Of a stretch of 64,000 nucleotides of DNA, positions 12,001 to 23,900 are shown one piece after another. The notes under the pieces were generated by a model. That model saw only the letters and a program-made list of their open reading frames with translations. It made no database searches and was not told where the DNA came from. Positions within the stretch are counted from its first letter, which is position 1. Each line of letters starts with the position of its first letter. Both the position numbers and the translations under genes were made by a program. This DNA comes from Pomphorhynchus laevis (Eukaryota; Acanthocephala; Palaeacanthocephala; Echinorhynchida; Pomphorhynchidae): positions 124,001 through 188,000 of the forward strand of contig WNNJ02002413.1 in assembly GCA_012934845.2 (NCBI GenBank). The letters are read 5' to 3'.

Positions 12001-12640
12001 TAACGTATTTTATACGTAGACAATAAAACGATAAAACAAAATAAAAAGTTAAAATATTCATCAGACAGAAAAAGTTAAAGAACAAAGTCCACAGGTCAAT
12101 GAATTTACTATTAAATAATTGACGATGCATAAAATATCATTCGTTACCATTCATTTCTTATCAAATAAGAAACAAAGCAATGAAAATAAAGAAATTTACA
12201 GTATAAATTGTTCTAAAATATTTTACCCTTAAATTTTATTTTTAAAGAATAAAATTTATTAAATTATTTATTAAATAGTTAAAATAATAATTATTAATTT
12301 ATTTATATTCATTTATTTAGTTAATTTTATTTAACCTTTAAATATTAGAAAATATTTTCTAATATTTTACATTAAAATAAATACATACGAATGAAATATT
12401 ATATGAAATATTAATGAAATTTAATACTATATTAACCTTTAAATACATACAAATGTTATATGGAAGAAATTGTATGAATACTTGTATTATAAATATAAAT
12501 ATTACTCGGGGAAATTAGATTAGCTGAAAATATCATTTCGATATTATTTCAAATCACTTGACTGATTATATTATGTGCTATAATCTTAAAAACTTTTACA
12601 AACGATGAATAGATAATATATGATGTATCGAATAAATATT
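12000..12640. other. AT-rich stretch, no gene seen
   Basis: Simple AT-rich DNA; the minus-strand frame at 11900-12130 is low-complexity and unconvincing. Confidence 0.4.
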
Positions 12641-14250
12641 AGATATCGTCAGGAAGAACTGCTTTGTAATCAGATTTCGGCCCATATTCTTTGATCTAAC
12701 ATATCAGCGGGTTAAAATGAATGCTAATAACGTATTTTATTTGATGAAATTTGATTATCTAGTGTATTTCATTCTAATACAGTATATTATTTATAATCCA
12801 TTCATTAAAGTATTTCCGATTTAGAGTTTAAATATATTTTTAGATTTATATATTTTACTATTTTCTGCTTGATGTTATTTTTATAGTAACCTAGTTTAAA
12901 ATGTGTATCTATTAAATTATTTAAATGATTTTGAAGAAAGCCAATATCATTACATATTGTTGCAATTCTTAAAATTTCATTATTTAATATGTTATATTTT
13001 ATATTATATGGTATGCATGAATGCTCATGCAAAAATATGTTTCTTGTAAATTTAAATATGTCATCTTTACGATAAAAATTAATAGTAGTTTTAGTTAATG
13101 TTAATTTAATGTTCATATCTAGATATACACCTTCTTTATCATCAATATTGGTTTTATTTAATGAACGAGGCAACCTGGATAAATTTGCTCGTTTATTAAA
13201 TAAAAATAATTAATTTAATTATTTAATGTAAAAAACATTAAATGAACATTATTTAACATTTTTTATAAATTAATTCTCCAAAATTGCTCTACTTGGAGCA
13301 ATTTTGGAAAATAAAGTTATACCTTGTGAAGTTATATAAAGTTATATAATTGTAATAACACATATTTGTATTATCGTGATTATATAATCACATATCTAAA
13401 TCGTGATTTGTATAAAGCGTACTAAAATCGTAAGTATTTATATTTTGGTTTTTTAAATCTGTCATCTTTACGATATAATAATTTTTACAAAATATCTGCT
13501 TAAGATTTTAAATTTATCTTTACGATATAAATTAATAATAGTTTAATTGATATTAATTAAATGTTCATATCTCGATACATACCTTCTTTATCATTAATAT
13601 TAGCTTTAGTAAGAATAAGGCTACCTGGATAAATTTGTTCACTAATTGAATAAAAATTATTATAATTAAATACCCATATATCTTCAATATATCTAAACAC
13701 ATATTTCATATATTTATATTGTTTAGATTTAGTTTTTACACAGTTATGAACAAATTCATATTTTATAAAGCTTAAAAATAAGTCAGCTATACTTGGGCTA
13801 CTATTACCACCCATTGGAGCACCTTTTATTTCTTAAACACATTTTGATTTATAAAAATATTTAAGGATTCTATTAATTCAATTTTATCCATATATTTATA
13901 TTTACTTGATGGTTTAATTTTTGTTAGATAGGCGTTATAATTATTATAACATATATCTGTATATCTTTTTCCGAATATAAGATTAATTAATTTTTAACGC
14001 TTTTTTATTATTTCCTAAATTGTACTAAAATCGAAAGTATTTTTATTTTGATTCTTTTCTTTTATGTGTTCTAAAATTAATACTGAAATTGTGTTTTATA
14101 CCAATATTAATATTGATTACCTTACAATATTTTCAAAATCTGTTCATATCACTAAGTATTTTATATAAACAGAAAGAGTTTTAATGTACATTTAAAAGCA
14201 ATACATATGAACTTAGATTTTATCGAATTTTTAGGTAATTTTGGATTTAT
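12640..14250 (-). mobile_element. Abundant-family PLE, degraded partial copy
   Basis: Minus-strand PLE. The 3' region is at 12640-12830. The C-terminal RT part ([20 protein letters not shown] ... [11 protein letters not shown]) is at 12805-13173. Internal duplicated or rearranged sequence follows to about 13550. The [17 protein letters not shown] and FRYIEDIWVFN blocks lie at about 13640-13814. Weaker matches reach about 14250. Compared with the 19.2-21.8 kb copy it is rearranged and broken several times. Confidence 0.8.
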
Positions 14251-14500
14251 AAATATTAATTTTGTAAAAATTGTCTAGATTTTTATATTTGTGAAAGTTT
14301 CTTTTTTAAATTGAAATTGTATACTTTATAAAAATAAAATAAAGTATAATAATATAATAATATTTTTAACTAAAGTTTGCAGTGTTTTACATATATTTTT
14401 ACTTAGATTTTTGCAACCTTATCATGCAAAGGCAACACAAGAGAATTTATAGAAATTGCAAAAAATAAAGAATTACACAAAAAAGGAATTAATTACAATT

Positions 14501-14993
14501 CTAATTATCAGTGGATTTCGGACTTTTGCTTAAAGTTTTATTAAAGAGTAAATCATCGACAGCAACTGCTGAACCATTATTTACAACTGGGTAGTATATT
14601 TGATGATTACTCTGCTGATATATTGAATTTACCGTAGAAGTGAGCTTGGCGCGACATATAATACAGCAGCGCTTTGGTACTGTGGAATATCCGGAATCGG
14701 TAGCATTTTGAATAACGGGTTCGTAGAAGTGGTTTGTGTTTTGGTTACTGTCGCCCCTGCGCAAGGTATGGAAATGCGGAAGAAATCTTTGTTTACAACC
14801 TCGATGATGTGTCGTATAACAACAATCATGATGCGAGTAGCATGATGGCGAATGCAAAGGAGATAATGTGTCAAATGGATATACGGATTTTCTGCGATCT
14901 TTGTTTGATTTCCTCCAGCATTTGTTGAATAGCGATTTTGGCTTAGGTCCATTTATTGCATAGCTAGAGGATGATTGAATAGTTTTCTTCAGT
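14501..14993 (-). CDS. Exon 11: cytoplasmic tail with ITIM-like motifs, and stop codon
   Basis: Acceptor TATTTTCAG at 14994 onward; open frame of 163 codons to a TAG at 14503-14501. The tail starts with basic residues (RLKK), then a Ser/Pro/His/Cys-rich middle (for example [16 protein letters not shown]). Tyrosine motifs: HFYEPV, SGYSTV (14678-14695) and IYYPVV (14582-14599). The last two fit the ITIM consensus (S/I/V/L)-x-Y-x-x-(V/I/L). A 163-codon open exon is remarkable in DNA this AT-rich, and it is locally richer in G+C than its surroundings. No known tail domain is recognised. Residues 471-633. Confidence 0.83.
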
Positions 14994-17900
14994 CTGAAAA
15001 TATTTTAGATTAAAATATTCAGTCTAAAATATTAGTCGGAAAATATTTGTAGATATTAATGCTATCTTTTATCATAAATGCAAATATTCTTATCTTTTTT
15101 ATTATTTCATTTATAAGAATTCTTGCTTAATTACTGAAGCCAGGAAAGCGAGAAATTATAATTTACATAAAAATTTTATTCGCTAGCAACCATTATTAGT
15201 TTAGTTTACAATGAATAATATCAGCAGCTGTTGAAATATCATAGAATTAATTAAACGTTTTATTAAATCATTTATTTAATAATAAATAATAATTAAATAT
15301 TATTCATTTAATAAATAATTAATATTCAATTATTAAATACATGCTCTGTATAATAAAACGTTTAATTAAATAATCAATATGGTGACTAAAAAATAAATTC
15401 TACTCAACAATTTTATCAGTGCTATATTAGTGCTATATCAGTGCTATAAAATTTTATCAATTTATATCCTATTTTAGTGGATTATCGCACTGCAATTTTG
15501 TTCTATGGCATTACACATTTATATCCTGAAGTGAATCTTTTGAAAATATTGTGATTTAGGTTTAAGCATTACTTGAAGTACGTGACGGATTGTGGATGTA
15601 TAAGATACTACACGGTAAACCACTGAATTATAAAAAACAAATTGATCAACAAAATATTTCGTTACTTATTTCTAATTGCCTTGTTTTGTATTTCAGACCA
15701 AACTCTACAAACTAAACATTTTTAATCAGATGTTTTTATGCAAATTGAATTTATTCCCATAGCATTTAAGTTTGACGTTTATGAATTATTTATTCGTGTC
15801 GGCCAATTTTTTCATTGACAATACATCTTGTATGCTTAGTATTTCTAAACCGAATAATACTGTAGCCATCAAATCGTAGAGTGGGCATACAACAATTATG
15901 AAGTAATATTTGGCAGCGAATAAAATAATACCAAAACTATTTTTAAAGCAGTTGAGCCGGAAAACTATCAATTTACCGATTGATGTTCTTACCCATCGAT
16001 GTTTTTACCGATCGATGTAATTACCCATCGATGTTTTTACCCATCGATGTTTTCACCGATCGATGTTTTTACCGATCGATGTTTTTACCGATCGATGTTT
16101 TTACCGATCGATGTTTTTACCGATCGATGTTTTTACCGATCGATGTTTTTACCGATCGATGTTTTTACCGATCGATGTTTTTACCGATCGATGTTTTTAC
16201 CGATCGATGTTTTTACCGATCGATGTTTTTACCGATCGATGTTTTTACCGATCGATGTTTTTACCGATCGATGTTTTTACCGATCGATGTTTTTACCGAT
16301 CGATGTTTTTACCGATCGATGTTTTTACCGATCGATGTTTTTACCGATCGATGTTTTTACCGATCGATGTTTTTACCGATCGATGTTTTTACCGATCGAT
16401 GTTTTTACCGATCGATGTTTTTACCGATCGATGTTTTTACCGATCGATGTTTTTACCGATCGATGTTTTTACCGATCGATGTTTTTACCGATCGATGTTT
16501 TTACCGATCGATGTTTTTACCGATCGATGTTTTTACCGATCGATGTTTTTACGCGATCGATGCTCTTAGCGATCGATGCTCTTAGCGATCGATGCTCTTA
16601 GCGATCGATGCTCTTAGCGATCGATGCTCTTAGCGATCGATGCTCTTAGCGATCGATGCTCTTAGCGATCGATATTATTACCGATCGATGTTCTTACCGA
16701 TCGATGTTTTTACCGATCGAGGTTCTTACATGTCGATGTTATTATTTATTGATCGATCTTTTATCGTTGATTATCTCATCACTTACCGTCATGAGTCTGG
16801 GCAATAATTAAAAAGATAAAATCTGATATAATTACATTCGTGCCAGCTTATGCTAGTTTTAAAAAGAATTTTACTCACACGGAAACTAATTTATTTGAAG
16901 TACCGATTAATCTCAGTTACCCTTTTCAAAAGAGGTCACTGAGATTACCGAAACGTCAAATAGAGTTCAAATAATAGTTCTCGTGTGGGTAAAATAACTT
17001 TTAAAAGTAAAAAGATAATATGTCGTGTAATTGACATTAAATAAATAACTTGAACAAAATGAGTTTTCTTCGTTGAATAACGGCAACATAACTTCGAGGC
17101 TGATTTCCGTGCCGGACTCTGTTTAAAGTCGCTGATCTTATATCGTTGAAGAAGTGTAAAATCTGATCTCACCATCATGATTTAATGCAAATATTGTTTT
17201 GTGATGTAGCATTATATTGGTCAACATTTAAAAGTGACGGTAAAATATTTATCGTTTAAATGTTTGTCTTTTAAATATTTGTCGTTTGTATTCTTGTTAT
17301 TAAAATATTAAATATTGTATAATCATGTTTGTTTAAATATATCATACCTTTTCTGACATAAATAGATAAGCAGTACGTTACAGATAATCAGTGCAATTAG
17401 AACGAGAATCATAAACGTCAGTACCAAACCTAAATATTTCAGAATTTAAAATAAAATTAAAAATTATGTATTTTTGAGTAAACTGAGCCTGCACAAGTAT
17501 TTATATTTAATTAAATGATATTTGATTAAATTATATACAATTATTTGTTATATACACTGTAAAAGTTATAATTATAAAAATTTACCGAGAAACATTTAAT
17601 AAAATAATTTCATAAAAATTTTATTTTTTATTAATTAAATAATTATTATTTATTAATAAAAATTAATAATTAAATAAAAAATTAATTAATTAATTTATGT
17701 TAATTTAAAATCTTATTTCAAAATTTAATATTATAATATATTTCAATAATTATATAAGTATTTATTATTTTTATTAAGTTTATGCCAATAAGTAAGGATA
17801 GGTAAAAAGACTGCGCAATAAATTAAAGCGTCGCCTGGAGGCCTAGCTTTCTCTCTTTACAACAACTGATTTCTGGAAAGAACCAATTTCTGTGTTAGCT

Positions 17901-20900
17901 GGACATATCCGTCTCTCAATTTTCCTATTATTCCTACCATATCACGAGAACAAGACTACTAAGTACCTTAACTCTTCCATTTCGGGTAAAACCTTATCAC
18001 CAATTCGTATCGACGATGCTACATTGCTCTAAACAGAACACATCGAACAGATTTGGATTTAATAACTTCCATATCTGCGACTCTACATTCCGCCATAAAA
18101 CTCCTACAAAGCGGCACCTGTCGAAATTTTAGCCTTATAAACAAAGAACAAAAGTGGAGACAATGTACAGCCCTGACGGAGCTCAACATTTACATAAGAA
18201 AACTCAGACTTCAAGTCTAAAACACGAACACAACTCGTACTTAGTTCGCACAAAGAGGCCACGGTTTCACTGAGGTGGTGTGGAACTTTGTATTCCTTAA
18301 GTACCTCCCACAACCTATCTATTGGTATTTTACCGAATTCTTTCTCCAAATCTACAAAATAAATGTGAACTGGTTAAGTGTATCTCAGGTGAGTTCGAGA
18401 ATAGTTGAAAGAGTGGATAGATGATCGGTAGTTCCTAGAGCAGAATGAAATCCATTGATACTTCTGCAACTGTCTTTCGACTATCGCTCGTATCCTTAGC
18501 TCAAGAATCTTAGCAAATAGTTTACCGGGTAGGGTAAGAAGAGTAATGCACCTCTAATTTGAACATTCTCTTCGATTTCCTTTCTTATAGATCGGAATTA
18601 CCACCTCAGTTTGACAATATCCAAGAACCTTTTCTGACTTCAATCATACGTTGAAGAGTCGTGCTATCCATTTCATACTTCCAACGTCAAGAGCCTTCAA
18701 AATCTCAGATCAAATCTTATCAACCCCAGAATATTTGCAATTACAAAGTTTGTGAACAACAGTAATGACCTCTGTCAAGATAATGGGATCTTCCATTAAA
18801 TTAAAAAATTATTCTTTTACAAGAGAATACACGTCATCCGTATTAAGGATATTTCTAAAATGTTCTGTAAAAGTAATAATGTCTCCTTAAATGATATTAA
18901 TTTATAAATTTATAATATTATTATTTCTATTCCGAAGATATATAAAATATAATATTTTATTTAAATATTTATATTCACCAATTTATTTTGAAATAAAACA
19001 AAAATATTTCAAATTAAGCAAATTAATTAATGTATTTAATACATTAATTAATGTATTTAAATACAAAGATATAAAACTTGTAACGCTTTTGTTCAAAGTT
19101 TTGCATAAAATTACTAATTTTTATTAAATGATGAATAATTGAATTATTAATTAATTAAATCAGCTAACTGAGTCTACGTATTTAATATAATTATAAAATA
19201 AACAAAACATAATAATGCTAAATCAAAATTTAATAATTAAATAATAAAATTAAAAATTGTTTTTAGATTTTCTATAATTTAAATCAAGTTAAAAAAAATG
19301 AAATTTAAAATAAACGTCATTTTTATGAATTGACTAATAAATAACAGACGTTGTATCAGAATAAGAATTAGAGGTCATCAGGAGAAACTGCTATGCTATC
19401 AGGTTTCGGCCCCTAACTCCTCTACCCAACATAGCAGCGGGGCCAAATACATGCTAATGATGTATTTCCTCTGAAATAACTATCTAGTATCTTATTCTAA
19501 TGCAAAGTATATTATTTATTATCCATCCATAAAAATTTGCCACTTAAGAGTTTAAATTTATTCTTTATATTATTGTGTTGATTTATATATTTTACTATTT
19601 TCTGTTTGATGTTATTTTTATAGTAACCTAGTTTAAAATATGTATCTATTAAATTATTTAAATGATTTTGAAGAAAGCCAATATCATTACATATTGTTGC
19701 AATTCTTAAAATTTCATTATTTAATGTATTATATTTTATATTATATGGTATGCATGAATGCTCATGCAAAAATATGTTTCTTGTAAATTTAAATATGTCA
19801 TCTTTACGATAAAAATTAATAGTAGTTTTAGTTAATGTTAATTTAATGTTCATATCTAGATATACACATTCTTTATCATTAATATTGGTTTTGTTAAGAA
19901 TAAGGCTTTCTGGATAAATGTGCTCACTAATTGAATAAAAATTATTAGAATTAAATACACATATATCATCAATGTATCGAAACATATATTTCATATATTT
20001 ATATTGTTTAGATTTAGTTTTTACACAGTTATGAACAAATTCATATTCTATAAAGCTTAAAAACAAGTCAGCTATAATTGGGCTACTATTACCACCCATT
20101 GGAACACCTTTTACTTGTCTAAATATAGATGTCCCTACTTTTAAATAATTTTGATTTATCAAAATATTTAAGGATTCTATTAATTCAATTTTATCCATAT
20201 ATTTATATTTATTTGATGGTTTAATTTTTGTTAGATAGGCGTTATAATTATTATAACATATATATGTATATCTTTTTCCAAATATAAGATTAATTAATTT
20301 TACTAACGCTTCTTTTTTATCTACTAAATCTAGATTTGTATAAAGCGTACTAAAATCGTATGTATTTATATTTTGAAAATTTATTCCTTTTGTCTGTTCT
20401 AAAAATTCTTTTGTAGAATTAATACTGAAATAGTGTTTTATACCAGTATTAATTTCGATTACCTTGCAATATTTTTTAAAATGTGCTTTAATTACTTTAA
20501 GTATTTTATTCATATAGACAGAAAGTGGTTTTAATGTACATTTAAACGCACTACATATGAACCTAGGTTTTATTGGATTTTTATGTAATTTTGGATTCTA
20601 ATATAATATAGGTATAGTTTTATTATCTAATTCAACCTTTATACCCTTTTTATCCATTATAGAACAGTGACTTGTAATAATTGTTTCTAAACTCAACTCA
20701 CTACGTTCATATGTTGGATTTACATTTAAATCATTAGAATTAACCTCTTTCATTAGTATATCATAATAAAGCTTTTTGCATATGAAGACAAAGTTATTAC
20801 TAGCTTTATCAATAGTTGTTATTATATAGTTATCCTTTAATTTAGTAAGTTCTTTATACATATCTTTATTAATTTTATCTTTCCTTTTATAATTGTTTGT

Positions 20901-23900
20901 TATTTTCATTTTATTTTTAATTTTATCAAATATATAATCTTTCCAAATTTTTATCTTAGATTTATTCGAGCTTTCACTATTAATCAGCTTACTAAAGTAA
21001 TCATTTAAGTTATTATATAACGAATTGAATATTTTATTTTTGTCGTTGTTATTATTTAATCTATATTTATATCCTTTTGATAGCAGCTTTCTTAATTCAC
21101 AATTTTCAATTAATTCTAGATTATGGGTACATACATGTTCATTTATTTTATCAAAACTAAGACTTTTACAATTGCATTCTGTTTCTATTATGTTTCTAAT
21201 ATTATCGTTACATATTGATTTTAATTCTTTATTATAATTACAAATTTTTCGTCCTAATGGTGGTATGAGTTTATACCTTATTTTAGGAATATATTTACTT
21301 AAATCTGACCCTATTATTTCTTTACTTTTAGAATTATTTAAAAGTCCGGCTATATTTATGTTATCTATACATTTATTAATGAAGTTTATGGTTAATGTAT
21401 ATTTTCTATTGTTATTATTAACATTTATTGTACGATTATAGTATTTTGTATTACAATAACTGTCTATTATACAACTTAGCCTATCATAGTCGTTAATTAA
21501 TTTTTGATTTATTGAACATATGATATCTTTAGAAAAACTTCTTATATTTACATAAAGATCTTTTAGCTTATTATCACTTAAAAGTTGTTTTAATATTTCT
21601 AATTGTTCATTTATATACATATCTTTTTTAATATTTTTAACTCTATTTTTCCTATTCCTTTTATCACCATGACTTCTTGGTTTGCGTTTAACCGGATTAT
21701 TATAATAGAGTTGTTTATTATGTATTATACTACTTCTGCCAATTCCTTGTACCACGTCATTCAATCCTAATGGGTACATGGAATTAAGCGTTTTAATCCA
21801 AAAATCTTCTTTTTCTAATAGTTTTTGATTTAATATTGAATTCAGTAATTAATAATTCAATAATTAGTATTGAATTCAGCATAATAATTCAGTAATAAAT
21901 TACTTAATTTTAAATTTTATAGTAATTCAATAATTAATATTGAATTCAGTATAATAATTCAGTAAAAATTACTGAATTTTAAATTTAATATTTTCAATTG
22001 TCATTTTCAAATAATGGTGAAAATCATCTTTACTTACTTAGGCGAACAGATTCATTGCTGCGAATTGCTTTCATGTAGGATATTTGATATCGATGGCCAC
22101 CCATTGCACCTTTTTTAAAATCATTTGATAATGCATCTTCTGAATCAATTAAATTTAAGGTGGGTGGCTCATAAATGATAGGTGATTTTATTGCGTAGGC
22201 AGTAACCCTTTCTAAATTGCTGCTAGGACCGCATGTCATAAGTATCTCCTGTTTAACCCCTTAACGAGATAAAACAAAAATTTGAATTTTGTTCGGTTAA
22301 ATGCCAGGTGCATTTTTATTTAAATAATAGCAATCCAAAAAATATTAATAGATGATTAACTAGTTATTTTTTTAAATAACTTTTATAAAAATAAAACATA
22401 AATATTTAATAATATTATAATATTAATATTTAATAATATTTTTATAATATTTAATAATATTATAATTGAATTGAATTGAATAGAATTTATTTATTTAGAG
22501 TGGCATTTGTTGTGAATAGAACCACTTAAAGGCCCACTATAAAAATTAAAAGACAAGTTTACGTCCGATGAATGTTTGAACTTGTATGTAGAGTTATTGA
22601 ATTGATTGCGGCTGAAAGTGTTATTTTAGTTCGTTTGCAAGAAGTAAGACGATTAAGGAAGTTTTGAAGTGTTTAAGCGACGTTAATGATTTTGTGTCAC
22701 GAGGAAGTTTGTTCCAAAGGTTTCAATTCTTCGGTAATGATTTTAAATTTATTTTTAATATTATTGTGTTGATTTATATATTTTACTATTTTCTATTGTA
22801 TTTTATTTTTATAGTAACCTTGTTTAAAATATGTATCTATTAAATTATTTAAATGATTTTGAATAATGTCAATATTGTTACAAATTGTTGCAATTCTTAA
22901 AATTTCATTATTTAATGTATTATATTTAATATTATATATTATACATGAATGCTCATGCAAAAAATATTTTTCTTGTAAATTTAAATATGTCATCTTTACG
23001 ATATAAATTAATAGTAGTTTTAGTTAATGTTAATTTAATGTTCATATCAAGATATATACTTTCTTTATCCTTAATATTGGTTTTATTAAGAATAAGGCTA
23101 CCTCGGATTGTGTAGTCATCGGGTTATTTATTTCTTGTTAATAAGGAACTACAGTTTTACTCACGCGATTCATACCTTGGCGTACTGGTTGAGTGCGTTA
23201 GCCCCCTTTTCATTGTGCAAAGTCAAATGCATAATTTGATAAAACAGCTTATCACTGTTGGTCTGCGATAAGTCATGAAATTTTTGTGATACCACATTTT
23301 GGTAATATATAAAATCATTTGATGAAATAATGCTGGCAAAACCTAACATGAAAGGAAACTTTTAAATTAAAGCAACGAGATTTTAAAGAGTATCGAAGCT
23401 CAGAATCTCGAGTTCTAATGATTTTGTATAAAGCTAATATCATTACATATAATAGCAACTCATAAAATTTGACTTTAATCTTTTATATTTAATACTATAT
23501 GCTATGCATTTATGCAAATGCCAAAATAAGTTCCTTGTAAATTTAAATATGTCATTTTTACGATATAAATTGACAATTTTTTCAATTGAAGTTAATTTAA
23601 TGTTTGCATCTAGATAAATATTTTTTTAATCATTTCGCAACATTTGATGATATATCGAGCAACTTTATGGTTAATTGTGTTTTTAAAATACAATTATTTA
23701 AAAAAATATATTTATTAATTAGATTAAATATTAATAATAAATATAAATTTCTTATTTTAACACCTAATATATCAAGAACTTTTAAATTTAAAATTTAGAT
23801 GAAACCATTAAATAAGAAAAAATACAAAAATTTTATATTTCATAAAATTCATAATTAAATTAATTCATAATTTAATATTTTATTTGTCTTTTATATCTAT

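Noticed and set aside
14629-14952. Alternative minus-strand and plus-strand frames over the tail exon
   Set aside because: Shadows of exon 11; they do not match the upstream phase or the splice acceptor.
16050-16552. CRISPR-like regular array
   Set aside because: Units are contiguous without unique spacers and the DNA is clearly animal nuclear.
15980-16601. Three overlapping open frames of about 170-200 codons with a [20 protein letters not shown] repeat
   Set aside because: They are translations of the 16-bp satellite; every frame gives the same peptide and there are no codon-level signs of selection.
19315-19450. Hammerhead ribozyme in the PLE 3' region (a CTGATGA is present)
   Set aside because: CTGATGA is not followed by a stem and GAAA in the required order, and the GAAA present lies in the pseudoknot core without a CTGANGA before its stem.
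19380-19450. HDV-like ribozyme
   Set aside because: Interlocking stems are suggestive, but I cannot place P3, P1.1 or the catalytic C segment; the identity is left open.
22030-22239. Exon 9 as a separate short gene starting at its internal ATG
   Set aside because: The frame is bounded by splice sites and fits the receptor phases; no independent gene signals.
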